Of a stretch of DNA of 64,000 nt, positions 23,695 through 32,366 are shown one piece after another. Each line of letters starts with the position of its first letter. Position 1 is the stretch's first letter. The stretch spans positions 620,001 through 684,000 of the forward strand of contig NZ_WKJI01000001.1 of NCBI RefSeq assembly GCF_009674685.1, in the 5' to 3' direction. The position numbers and the translations under genes were made by a program. Source of the DNA: Pedobacter puniceum. Its GTDB lineage: Bacteria > Bacteroidota > Bacteroidia > Sphingobacteriales > Sphingobacteriaceae. The notes below the pieces were generated by a model, which worked only from the letters and a program-made list of their open reading frames with translations, was not told where the DNA came from and searched no databases.

Positions 23695-26646
23695 ATGTAC
23701 CTCCACTGTCAAACCTACTTCAGTTTTTTGTACGGCACTATTAAACCTCAGGATTTGGTGCAACAGGCTAAGAGTATAGGTTTAGAGCGTTTGGTTGTGG
23801 CAGATATCAATAATACATCGGCAGTAATAGAGAGTGTAAGAGTAGCCGGTAGTTTAGATATCATCCCCGGTATAGATTTTAGGAACGGTGTGAAGCAGCA
23901 ATTCATCGGTATAGCCAAAAATGAAAAGGGTTTTGAAGAACTTAATCGTTTACTATCATCCTATCTAAAAGAAAAAAGTGCCATTCCTGAGAGATGTCCT
24001 TACTTGAAGAATAGCTTTGTAGTTTATCCTTTTCATCCCGATAAGGTATTTACGGTGCTTCAAAATCACGAATTTATAGGCGTAAAGCCTGCTGATTTAC
24101 GCTACATCCACCTACCACGATACCATAAAATCCGTCATAAAATGGTATTGCTGCATACGGTTTGTTTTAACGGAACTAAAGATTGGCAGCTACATAAATT
24201 ATTGCGTTGTATAGATGAAAATACCATTTTATCTAAAGCACCAGAGCTAACAACTAACGGAAAAGAAGTTTTTTTAGATGAAATGGCTTTCGCCGATGCT
24301 TATCAAGATTACCCACACATTTTGGCTCAAACAGCCCAACTGTTATATGCTTGTAAACCTGTAGATTTTAAGCTGGGCCAACATAAAAATAAAGCCATTT
24401 TAAGCTCGCATCTGCAATTTGAAGAGGCGCTAAATCTGGATTTTGAAAAGCTGAAAAAACTTACTTACGAAGGAGCTAAAGAACGTTATAAAGATATTAC
24501 AGCAACAATAGAAACGCGTATCAAAAAAGAGCTAAACCTCATTAAACAGCAGCGTTATGTTTCTTATTTCTTAATCAACCATGAGATTATTTCTTTTGCT
24601 AATAGACGTGGTTTTTACTACATAGGCAGAGGTAGCGGTGTCAATAGTATTGTAGCTTACTGTTTAAAAATTACCGATGTAGACCCTATCAAGCTCGATT
24701 TATATTTTGAGCGTTTCATGAATATGTATCGCAAAACGCCACCCGATTTTGATATCGATTTTTCTTGGCAAGATAGGGATGAAATCATCCAGTTTATATT
24801 TGATACTTATGGTACAGAGCATACCTGTTTACAAGCAACTTATACCACTTTTCAAGTCAAATCTGCCATTAGAGAATTAGGGAAAGTTTATGGTTTACCC
24901 GTTGCAGAAATAGAAGAAATTTTAGCTCGTTTAGAATTGCCAAATTCTTTGGAACCATTACATAAAGAAATTGTGCGTTTTGCTAAAACCTTGCATGATT
25001 TTCCGCGTAATTTAAGTATCCACGCCGGTGGAATTTTAATTTCTGAAAAGCCTATTTATTGTTATACAGCTACTTCGCATCCGCCTAAAGGCTTTCCTAT
25101 CAGTCAGTTTGATATGTACAATGCAGAAGATTTAGGGCTATATAAGTTTGATATTTTAAGTCAGCGTGGTTTAGGACATATTAAAGATACCATCGCCATA
25201 GTTCAAGAAAATAGGGGTGTAACTATTGATATTCATAATATCCCTCGTTTCATGGAAGATGAAAAGATTATAGCACACTTAGAACGTGGTAATCTGATGG
25301 GCTGTTTTTATGTAGAATCTCCAGCCATGCGGATGTTGCTAGCAAAATTGGCTTGTAACGACTATATCACTTTAGTTGCGGCAAGCTCCATCATTAGACC
25401 AGGTGTGGCACAATCTGGTATGATGCGAGAGTATGTATTAAGGCATCAAATGCCTGATAAGGGAAAATCTATCGCCCACCCAATCATGTGGGATTTGATG
25501 GAAGAAACTTATGGGATTATGGTTTATCAAGAAGATGTTATTAAAGTAGCGCATGAATTTGCCAAACTAGATTTAGCTGAAGCTGATGTTTTACGTAGAG
25601 GGATGTCTGGTAAATATCGTTCTAGAAACGAATTTCAGATGGTAAGAGAAAAATATTTTAACAATTGCCAGCAGTTAGGTTATGAGCCAGGTTTAGCAGC
25701 AGAAATATGGCGACAGATAGAGTCTTTTGCAGGATATTCTTTTGCCAAAGGGCACTCGGCTTCTTTTGCGGTAGAAAGCTACCAAAGTATGTTTTTAAAA
25801 GCACACTTTCCTCTAGAATTTATGGTTGGTGTTATCAATAACTCGGGTGGTTTTTACCAAACCGAGTTTTATGTACACGAAGCCCGCAAGGCTGGCGCAA
25901 CTGTAGAACTGCCGTGTGTAAACCAAAGCCATTACCTTACTCGTATAACGCAAACTACTATTTATTTAGGTTTAAGACATATTGGTAATTTAGAACAGCG
26001 TAGCATAGCAATACTTTTACAAGAAAGGCGAAAGGGTAATTATTTAAACCTAGCAGATTTTGTAGAACGTACAGCCATGAGTTTAGAGCAAATCATTATT
26101 TTGATCAGAATTGGCGCTTTTAGGTTTACCAAAAAATCAAAACAAGCATTGTTGTGGGAGGCACATTTTTTATTGAATAAACCTCTACAAACCCCTGTAC
26201 AAGATACGTTGTTTAGGCAACCTATAAACAGCGATTTTAAAATGCCAGCCTTGCATTATGATGAGCGTAATGATATGATAGATGAACTAGAAATTTTAGG
26301 TTTTACCATTAGCCCACCTTTTAAATTGATTGATGAACCCAATATGCAAGGAATAAAAGCTAAAGATATTCCTCAATATATGAACCAAGAAATACAAATC
26401 ATAGGGCATTTAGTGACTACCAAATACGCCCGTACCAAACATGGTGAAGTGATGTATTTTGGTACTTTTTTAGATGAAGAGGGGGATTGGGTAGATACTG
26501 TTTTGTTTCCTGATGTTGCTGCTAAATATACTTTTAAAGGGAAGGGCTGTTACCTTTTGAAAGGAAAAGTAACTTGTGAGTTTAATTTTTATACGTTAGA
26601 GGTGAGCTATATGCGTAAGCTAAGGTGGTGGAATGCCAGAGATTAA
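23695..26646 (+). CDS. DnaE-like DNA polymerase III alpha subunit (translesion type, degenerate PHP)
   Basis: 983 residues, shorter than the replicative alpha subunit (about 1160-1450) and similar to DnaE2/ImuC-type proteins. The N-terminal PHP domain is present but its metal ligands are altered: the HxH motif reads HCQ (residues 4-6) and the usual DH is DI (VVADINNT), so nuclease activity is unlikely. The polymerase core is intact, with GRGSGVNSIVAY and PPDFDIDFSWQDRDEI carrying the catalytic aspartates. QDTLF near residue 836 fits a beta-clamp-binding motif. A C-terminal OB-fold follows (IQIIGHLVTTKYARTKHGEVMYF). It is paired with DinB in one operon, like the imuB-dnaE2 mutasome, although no ImuA/ImuB-like protein is seen. 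Confidence 0.92.
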   Translation: MYLHCQTYFSFLYGTIKPQDLVQQAKSIGLERLVVADINNTSAVIESVRVAGSLDIIPGIDFRNGVKQQFIGIAKNEKGFEELNRLLSSYLKEKSAIPERCPYLKNSFVVYPFHPDKVFTVLQNHEFIGVKPADLRYIHLPRYHKIRHKMVLLHTVCFNGTKDWQLHKLLRCIDENTILSKAPELTTNGKEVFLDEMAFADAYQDYPHILAQTAQLLYACKPVDFKLGQHKNKAILSSHLQFEEALNLDFEKLKKLTYEGAKERYKDITATIETRIKKELNLIKQQRYVSYFLINHEIISFANRRGFYYIGRGSGVNSIVAYCLKITDVDPIKLDLYFERFMNMYRKTPPDFDIDFSWQDRDEIIQFIFDTYGTEHTCLQATYTTFQVKSAIRELGKVYGLPVAEIEEILARLELPNSLEPLHKEIVRFAKTLHDFPRNLSIHAGGILISEKPIYCYTATSHPPKGFPISQFDMYNAEDLGLYKFDILSQRGLGHIKDTIAIVQENRGVTIDIHNIPRFMEDEKIIAHLERGNLMGCFYVESPAMRMLLAKLACNDYITLVAASSIIRPGVAQSGMMREYVLRHQMPDKGKSIAHPIMWDLMEETYGIMVYQEDVIKVAHEFAKLDLAEADVLRRGMSGKYRSRNEFQMVREKYFNNCQQLGYEPGLAAEIWRQIESFAGYSFAKGHSASFAVESYQSMFLKAHFPLEFMVGVINNSGGFYQTEFYVHEARKAGATVELPCVNQSHYLTRITQTTIYLGLRHIGNLEQRSIAILLQERRKGNYLNLADFVERTAMSLEQIIILIRIGAFRFTKKSKQALLWEAHFLLNKPLQTPVQDTLFRQPINSDFKMPALHYDERNDMIDELEILGFTISPPFKLIDEPNMQGIKAKDIPQYMNQEIQIIGHLVTTKYARTKHGEVMYFGTFLDEEGDWVDTVLFPDVAAKYTFKGKGCYLLKGKVTCEFNFYTLEVSYMRKLRWWNARD

Positions 26647-26741
26647 TAACAACTCATGGATTTTTTGTAAAGCTATTGTACTAAAATTTATGAAACAAAG
26701 CGGTAAAATCTATAGGAATTCTCAGTTAAAGTTGATAATTT

Positions 26742-26755
26742 CGGGTACGTACACA
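26742..26755. promoter_or_regulatory. LacI-type operator upstream of nagA
   Basis: CGGGTACGTACACA is an imperfect copy of the palindrome CGTGTACGTACACG. It ends 22 nt before the nagA start. A near-identical site at 29978-29991 has exactly the same spacing to its gene, and a LacI-family regulator is encoded between the two. Repression of both units by that regulator is inferred. Confidence 0.7.
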
Positions 26756-26777
26756 GTAATTCATAAATGAATCGTTA

Positions 26778-27971
26778 ATGGCCAATCAATTAAAAATTAT
26801 TCATGCAAAAGTTATTTTGCCATCTCAGATTTTAGAAGACGCAACGCTTCTGATATGCGATGGAGTAATAACGGCCATAAGTGATAAAGATTTAGATGCA
26901 TCTTTAGCAGATGTCTTAGATGCAGAGGGTAACTACTTGTCACCTGGTTTTATAGATTTACATGTACATGGTGGTGGTGGATACGATTTTATGGATAGGA
27001 GTGTAGATGCATTCTTAAAAATAGCAGAAACACATCTTAAATATGGAACAACTGCTATGTTCCCTACTACATTAACCAGTACTACAGAAAAACTTGTAGA
27101 AACTTTAGCTTGCTATGAGGAAGCTCTTAAACTTAACCATAAAGGTGCACAACTTATGGGGATGCACTTAGAAGGGCCATATTTTGCCATGAGCCAAAGA
27201 GGCGCTCAAGACCCAAGATATGTCAGAAATCCAGATCCAAAAGAATATCAAAAAATTTTGAAGACAGCTGGGCATTTGATAAAAAGATGGAGTGCGGCAC
27301 CAGAACTAGAAGGAGCAATAGCCTTTGCCAAGCAATTAAAGAAATATCATATTTTACCTGCCATTGCACATACAGATGCTATTTATGAAGAAGTTATAGA
27401 AGCTTTTCGTCATGGCTACACATTGGCAACCCATTTTTATTCGGCTATGTCTGGTGTAACACGTAGAAATGCTTATCGCTATGCTGGTGTGGTAGAAAGC
27501 GGTTATTTGATAGATGATATGGATGTCGAGATAATCGCAGATGGTGCTCATTTGCCTGCTCCATTACTTAAACTGATTTATAAAATTAAAGGTCCCTCCA
27601 GAACAGCTTTGATTACAGATGCTATACGAGCTGCTGGTATGCCAGAAGGAGAAACTATTCTTGGAGATATTGAAGATGGAATTAAAGTAATTGTAGAAGA
27701 TGGCGTTGCAAAGCTTCCGGATAGAAGTGCTTTTGCAGGTAGCGTAGCAACAGCAGATAGACTAGTTAGAACCATGATTGAATTAGCAGAGATACCTTTA
27801 CTTGATGCTATCACCATGATAACGGCTACACCGGCCAGAATTATGGGAATTCAAGAACAAAAAGGTTCAATTGAAATAGGGAAAGATGCAGATTTAGTGG
27901 TTTTTGACGATGGAATTAATATCAAAGCTACAATTGTAAAAGGAACTATTTTATACCAAAAACATCATTAG
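26778..27971 (+). CDS. nagA: N-acetylglucosamine-6-phosphate deacetylase
   Basis: 397 residues, normal length. It removes acetate from GlcNAc-6-phosphate to give glucosamine-6-phosphate in the cytoplasm. Family landmarks are all present: GFIDLHVHGGGGYDF (metal-site histidines), LMGMHLEGPYF (metal-binding Glu), AIAHTDA and THFYSAMS (substrate and metal histidines; most relatives read THLFNAM here) and the catalytic Asp in ALITDAIRAAGMPEG. The end EIGKDADLVVF is typical of amidohydrolases. It leads a unit with a NagB-like gene and a LacI regulator, and a palindromic LacI-type operator lies just upstream. The related substrate could be another N-acetyl-hexosamine phosphate. Confidence 0.93.
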   Translation: MANQLKIIHAKVILPSQILEDATLLICDGVITAISDKDLDASLADVLDAEGNYLSPGFIDLHVHGGGGYDFMDRSVDAFLKIAETHLKYGTTAMFPTTLTSTTEKLVETLACYEEALKLNHKGAQLMGMHLEGPYFAMSQRGAQDPRYVRNPDPKEYQKILKTAGHLIKRWSAAPELEGAIAFAKQLKKYHILPAIAHTDAIYEEVIEAFRHGYTLATHFYSAMSGVTRRNAYRYAGVVESGYLIDDMDVEIIADGAHLPAPLLKLIYKIKGPSRTALITDAIRAAGMPEGETILGDIEDGIKVIVEDGVAKLPDRSAFAGSVATADRLVRTMIELAEIPLLDAITMITATPARIMGIQEQKGSIEIGKDADLVVFDDGINIKATIVKGTILYQKHH

Positions 27972-28009
27972 GTTGCTATCTATCCAAAGTAAAATTTAAC
28001 ATTAGCATT

Positions 28010-28741
28010 TTGAAAACAGTTATTTTAGAAAACAGAGAGGAACTAGGGAAGACTGCTGCTATAGCTGCGGCGACTTGTATTCAGCAATTATTGCAAACCA
28101 AAGATTATATCAATCTTATTTTTGCCGCTGCACCATCGCAAAACGAGTTTCTATCTAATTTATTAAAGCTATCTATTAATTGGGAAAGAATAAATGCTTT
28201 CCATATGGATGAATATGTGGGTTTATCAGAAGATGCTCCACAAGGTTTCGGTAACTTTTTAAGAAGAAATATTTTTGATCAAGTTCACTTTAAGAGCGTT
28301 CACTTTATCAATGGTCAAGCAGTTTCTGCTCAAGAAGAGTGCGCTAGGTATACAAAACTTCTTCAAAAATTTCCGCCAGATATAGTATTAATGGGAATAG
28401 GAGAGAATACACATATTGCTTTTAATGACCCTCATGTTGCTGATTTTCAGGATAAAGAAATTGTTAAAGTTGTTGATTTAGATAGCGCTTGTAGGCAACA
28501 ACAAGTTAATGATGGGTGTTTTTCTAGTTTAGTTGAAGTACCTCTTTATGCTATCACATTAACAGTTCCAATTTTGGTGTCAGCACCTCATATTTTTTGC
28601 ATGGTACCGGGTGAAAAAAAATCAGAGGCTGTTTTACATACGCTCAAAAGTGAAATTTCTGAGAAATATCCATCAACAATTTTGAGAACTCATCCCAATG
28701 TGAATTTGTTTTTAGATAAAGATAGCGCCAAACTGCTTTAA
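28010..28741 (+). CDS. NagB-like glucosamine-6-phosphate deaminase/isomerase family protein
   Basis: 243 residues from a TTG start 38 nt after nagA. The fold and motifs are those of GlcN6P deaminase: NAFHMDEYVGLSEDAPQGFGNFL (the DEY Asp acts as a base) and LMGIGENTHIAFNDPHVADF, equivalent to GIGxDGHIAFNEP of E. coli NagB. Compared with E. coli, the ring-opening Asp is Asn (also common in other bacterial NagB) and the Glu in the FNEP motif is Asp, while the catalytic His is kept. DGH is changed to NTH. This fits a diverged sugar-phosphate isomerase subfamily seen in Bacteroidota and Planctomycetes. With NagA it suggests amino-sugar phosphate breakdown, but the exact substrate is uncertain. Confidence 0.85.
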   Translation: MKTVILENREELGKTAAIAAATCIQQLLQTKDYINLIFAAAPSQNEFLSNLLKLSINWERINAFHMDEYVGLSEDAPQGFGNFLRRNIFDQVHFKSVHFINGQAVSAQEECARYTKLLQKFPPDIVLMGIGENTHIAFNDPHVADFQDKEIVKVVDLDSACRQQQVNDGCFSSLVEVPLYAITLTVPILVSAPHIFCMVPGEKKSEAVLHTLKSEISEKYPSTILRTHPNVNLFLDKDSAKLL

Positions 28742-28816
28742 TAGTAATCCGATGAACTTTCTTTTGATAAGAACCAATTAAACTTTAGTTTAGTTTAAAG
28801 AAACCGAAAAATTTAA

Positions 28817-29881
28817 ATGGGTAAAGATTCTGAAAAAGAGCTGGTAGGCGTAAAAGAAATAGCAAGAAGAGCAAATGTTTCTATAGCAACGGTTGATAGG
28901 GTTTTGCATCATAGATCTGGTGTATCAGAAAAAACAAAAGCAAAAATCCAAGCTATTATAGAAGAGCTTGATTATAAGCCTAACATTCTTGCTCGTAGGT
29001 TAGCCTCAAAGAAAGTTCTCCATTTAGCCGTTTTAATTCCTTTAGTATCTCAAGAAACAGATTATTGGAATGCGCCTTTGATGGGCATTACACAAGCCGA
29101 AGAAGAAATTGCTTCTTATGGTGTTAAAATTCATAAATACTTTTTCGATTTAAACGACAGAAGTTCTTTTGTAGAGCAAGCTAATTTAATTGCAGATAGC
29201 CAATGCGATGGTGTTTTGCTAGCGCCTATGTTTATAGAAGAATCAAAAAGTTTTATTCAAAGCTGTATTTCAAAAGATATGCCTTATGTGCTTATCAATT
29301 CTGATATTCCAGAGCAAAATAGCTTGTGTTATATAGGCCCTAATTTATATGCAAGTGGTTATTTGGCGGCTCATCTTTCTGGCTTTTTGTTAACAGAAAC
29401 AGATCAAATATTGATTGTAAATATCTCTAAAGAAATAGATAATCATCACCACTTATTAAGAAAAGAAGAAGGTTTTAGAGAGTATTTTTCGGTTAATAAA
29501 AGAGCTAATGATATTTTTAAAATAGATATTAGACAAACCACTTATGAATATGTAAAATCAAGTATGCAAAATGCGCTAGACAATAAAAACATTAAGCTAA
29601 TTTTTGTTACCAATTCTAGAGTGTCTTCTGTAGCTAGGTTTCTAGAAGAAACAAACATTCATGGTATAAAGGTTATAGGTTTCGATTTCTTAAAAGACAA
29701 TATAGAATTTCTAAAAAAAGGCACTATAGACTTTTTGATTTGCCAAAAACCAATCGAACAAGGTTATAAGGGCATCATGACATTGTACAACCACTTGGTT
29801 TTTTCTCAAGAGGTAGAAAAAGTATATCATATGCCAATAGATATCATCACTAAAGAGAACTATCTTTATTATAGAAACTAA
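28817..29881 (+). CDS. LacI-family transcriptional regulator
   Basis: 354 residues. The N-terminal LacI helix-turn-helix is clear: VKEIARRANVSIATVDRVLHH with the hinge helix NILARRLASKK. A periplasmic-binding-protein-like sensor domain follows (VLHLAVLIPLVSQETDYWNAPLMGITQAEEEI, DGVLLAPMFIEES, LIFVTNSRVSSVARF, KVIGFDFLKDNIEFL). It lies between the nagA/nagB-like pair and the TAT-oxidoreductase genes. Two near-identical operator candidates (26742-26755 and 29978-29991) frame it, which makes it the likely regulator of both. The effector is probably a sugar or sugar phosphate from this pathway (inference). Confidence 0.92.
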   Translation: MGKDSEKELVGVKEIARRANVSIATVDRVLHHRSGVSEKTKAKIQAIIEELDYKPNILARRLASKKVLHLAVLIPLVSQETDYWNAPLMGITQAEEEIASYGVKIHKYFFDLNDRSSFVEQANLIADSQCDGVLLAPMFIEESKSFIQSCISKDMPYVLINSDIPEQNSLCYIGPNLYASGYLAAHLSGFLLTETDQILIVNISKEIDNHHHLLRKEEGFREYFSVNKRANDIFKIDIRQTTYEYVKSSMQNALDNKNIKLIFVTNSRVSSVARFLEETNIHGIKVIGFDFLKDNIEFLKKGTIDFLICQKPIEQGYKGIMTLYNHLVFSQEVEKVYHMPIDIITKENYLYYRN

Positions 29882-29977
29882 AATTTTGGTTTTTAGGTAT
29901 TTATATCAAATCTATTTCATAAAACTTGTATTTCTTAGCCATAAATTATTTGTAAATTTTAAAATATTCGTTAACTT

Positions 29978-29991
29978 CGGTTACGTACACG
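29978..29991. promoter_or_regulatory. LacI-type operator upstream of the TAT-oxidoreductase operon
   Basis: CGGTTACGTACACG, within TTCG...CGAA flanks, matches the palindrome CGTGTACGTACACG at 12 of 14 positions. It ends 22 nt before the start of the first Gfo/Idh/MocA gene, the same distance as the site before nagA. Confidence 0.7.
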
Positions 29992-30013
29992 AAACTAGTC
30001 AGAATTATAAACC

Positions 30014-31222
30014 ATGTCTCATAGAAAGCCAATTACAAGAAGAAAATTTATATCAGGTAGCGCTTTAACCTTGGCAACTTTAAGTACAATGAACTTAACT
30101 TCTTTTGCTCAAGAAAAGTCTAAAAAAATAAGATTAGGACTTATTGGTTTTGGACAAAGAGGGGCCGGAATTGTTAGTATTACTAAAGATATTCAAGGAA
30201 TCCAATTTGTAGCTTTTTGCGATAATGATACACGTAGATTAGCAGAAGCCAAAAAATGGGGCAATGCACAAACACAATACTTTTCTGATTATAAAAAGAT
30301 GCTTGCCCAAGCACAAATAGATGCAGTTATTATTGCTAGTCCTTTGTTTATGCATTATGAAATGTGTTTAGAAGCTCTTAAAAATAAGAAGCACATTTTT
30401 GTAGAAAAAACAATGACTTTTAACATAGACCAAGCATTATCTTTAGTTAAAGAAGTTCAAAAAACAGATTTAGTTTTTCAAGTAGGTCATCAATATCGTT
30501 ATTACGATTTGTATTATAAGGTAAAAGAAATTATAGATAAAGGTTGGCTAGGTAAAATATCACATATTGAAAGTCAATATAATAGAAACTCTGATTGGCG
30601 CAGGCCTGTTTTAAGTGGTCAGGAAGAGCGTGTGATTAATTGGAGATTATATAGAGAGTTTTCTGGAGGTTTAGTTGCCGAACTTTGTGCTCATCAAATT
30701 GATGTAGTTAATTGGTTATTAGGTTCAAATCCTAAAAAAGTTATGGGTTTAGGCGGAATAGATTATTGGAAAGATGGTAGGGATATTTATGATAATATTA
30801 AAGTGATTTATGAATATGAAAACGGCATAAAATCTTGCGTTACTTCTGTTTCTAATAATCAGCATAATAGTTATGCTATCAAAATATTAGGCTCTAAAGG
30901 CACCTTAGATATCAAGCGAAATAACATTTATTTTTATCCTGAGCCTGTAAAAAAAGAACTAGGAGTGGTAGATGGGGTTACTGGCGCAACTTTAGAAGCT
31001 ATAAAGCCTGGTGAAGCTAAAGAAATTAAGTTTTCATCTCCTGATGGTGAAGATAGAGACCCAACTGTATATGCTTTATTAGATTTTATCAACTGCATAC
31101 AAAATAATAAAAAACCTTTCTGCGATGTTGTTGCAGGTAAAAATGTAGCTATAGCTGTTCACATGGCAAATGCAGCTATGGATACTGGTAATACACAATA
31201 CTGGAAAAAGGAATATTCTTAG
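30014..31222 (+). CDS. TAT-exported Gfo/Idh/MocA oxidoreductase (1 of 3)
   Basis: 402 residues. The N-terminus has a twin-arginine signal (ITRRKFISGSALTLATLS) ending near FAQ, so the folded, cofactor-loaded protein is exported. A Rossmann fold begins at IRLGLIGFGQRGAGIVS. The conserved lysine lies in HIFVEKTMTFN, where the usual EKP is EKT. The C-terminal Gfo/Idh/MocA alpha/beta domain contains the AELCAHQIDVVNW histidine and Asp pair typical of the substrate site. Exported members of the family keep tightly bound NAD(P), as in glucose-fructose oxidoreductase, or act as NAD-dependent glycosidases (GH109). Which applies here cannot be told. It is first in the operon downstream of a LacI-type operator. 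Confidence 0.88.
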   Translation: MSHRKPITRRKFISGSALTLATLSTMNLTSFAQEKSKKIRLGLIGFGQRGAGIVSITKDIQGIQFVAFCDNDTRRLAEAKKWGNAQTQYFSDYKKMLAQAQIDAVIIASPLFMHYEMCLEALKNKKHIFVEKTMTFNIDQALSLVKEVQKTDLVFQVGHQYRYYDLYYKVKEIIDKGWLGKISHIESQYNRNSDWRRPVLSGQEERVINWRLYREFSGGLVAELCAHQIDVVNWLLGSNPKKVMGLGGIDYWKDGRDIYDNIKVIYEYENGIKSCVTSVSNNQHNSYAIKILGSKGTLDIKRNNIYFYPEPVKKELGVVDGVTGATLEAIKPGEAKEIKFSSPDGEDRDPTVYALLDFINCIQNNKKPFCDVVAGKNVAIAVHMANAAMDTGNTQYWKKEYS

Positions 31223-31333
31223 CAGGATGTTTTATTTTTTACGTTTACTTAAATACATAAACTATCAGTTATCATAAATTTTAGGCATATTAAACTCCAT
31301 TATCATTAATATTTGAGCGTATAATAAATCATC

Positions 31334-32353
31334 ATGAAACATCCTTACAGCAGAAGAAAATTTATTCAAATGGCAACTATAGCAGGTACAAGTATAGGTT
31401 TATCGGGAGCGCTACATCCATTAATGGCAAAAAATATTAACCAAAAAGGGAAAAGAGTAGGTATTATAGGTTTAGATACTTCGCATGTTGTAGCATTTAC
31501 TAAAACATTAAATACCGAGGATTCAGCTAACACATATCTTGGTTATAAGGTAGTTGCGGCTTATCCTCATGGTAGTTTGGATATTAAGAGTAGTGTAGAT
31601 AGAATTCCGGGTTATACAGAAGATGTTAAGAAGCTAGGTGTAGAAATTGTATCTTCCATAGATGAGCTGCTAAAAAAAGTTGATGTTGTTTTATTAGAAA
31701 CTAATGATGGTAGAAGGCATTTAGAACAAGCTTTACCTGTTTTAAAAGCCGGTAAGCGTATGTTTATTGATAAACCTATTGCAGCATCTTTGGCTGATGC
31801 TAAAGCCATATTTAAAGCTTCCGAAAAATATAAAACTCCTGTTTTTTCATCTTCATCATTAAGGTATGTAGAAGGGTTAGATGATGTTAGAAATGGTAAA
31901 TACGGAAAAGTGTTAGGTGCAGAAACCTATAGTCCTGCTCTTCTAGAGCCAACCCATCCAGATTTTTTCTGGTACGGAATACATGGTATAGAAATGCTTT
32001 TTACCATTATGGGAACAGGTTGTAAATCAGTTTCAAGAGTACATACTGAAGATACAGACCATGTTGTTGGTATTTGGGAAGGAAATAGGATAGGAACTTT
32101 TAGGGGTATAAGAGCCGGTAAAAGAGATTATGGCGCTACAGTTTTTGGCGAGCATAGTATTATAGAATTAAAAAATTACAAGGGTTATAATCCTTTGTTG
32201 CAAAAAATAATACAGTTTTTTGATGCAGGAGAAGTACCTGTAAGTATGCAAGAAACCTTAGAAATTTGTGCATTTATAGAAGCTGCTGATGAAAGTAAAA
32301 GAAATAATGGTGCTAGCATAAGTATAGAAGCTGTTTTTGATAAGGTAAAGTAA
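31334..32353 (+). CDS. TAT-exported Gfo/Idh/MocA oxidoreductase (2 of 3)
   Basis: 339 residues. Twin-arginine signal YSRRKFIQMATIAGTSIGLS, followed by a Rossmann start KRVGIIGLDTSHVVAF, where the third glycine of GxGxxG is replaced (GLDTSH). The catalytic-type lysine is in MFIDKPIAAS. The C-terminal part is short, with FFWYGIHGIEMLFTIMG carrying the His-Glu of the substrate pocket. The altered nucleotide loop suggests a diverged cofactor site. It is 111 nt after the first oxidoreductase gene, and the next gene follows after 13 nt. The reaction is unknown; a sugar or polyol oxidation in the periplasm is likely (inference). Confidence 0.86.
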   Translation: MKHPYSRRKFIQMATIAGTSIGLSGALHPLMAKNINQKGKRVGIIGLDTSHVVAFTKTLNTEDSANTYLGYKVVAAYPHGSLDIKSSVDRIPGYTEDVKKLGVEIVSSIDELLKKVDVVLLETNDGRRHLEQALPVLKAGKRMFIDKPIAASLADAKAIFKASEKYKTPVFSSSSLRYVEGLDDVRNGKYGKVLGAETYSPALLEPTHPDFFWYGIHGIEMLFTIMGTGCKSVSRVHTEDTDHVVGIWEGNRIGTFRGIRAGKRDYGATVFGEHSIIELKNYKGYNPLLQKIIQFFDAGEVPVSMQETLEICAFIEAADESKRNNGASISIEAVFDKVK

Positions 32354-32366
32354 ATTTATTTTAGAT

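Noticed and set aside
29886-30068. 60-residue plus-strand frame upstream of the first TAT oxidoreductase
   Set aside because: It overlaps the operator and the start of the real gene in another frame and has no recognisable protein features.
30014-31222. Calling the first TAT oxidoreductase a GH109 N-acetylgalactosaminidase
   Set aside because: TAT export and the fold fit, but I could not verify the GH109 active-site residues, so only the superfamily is claimed.
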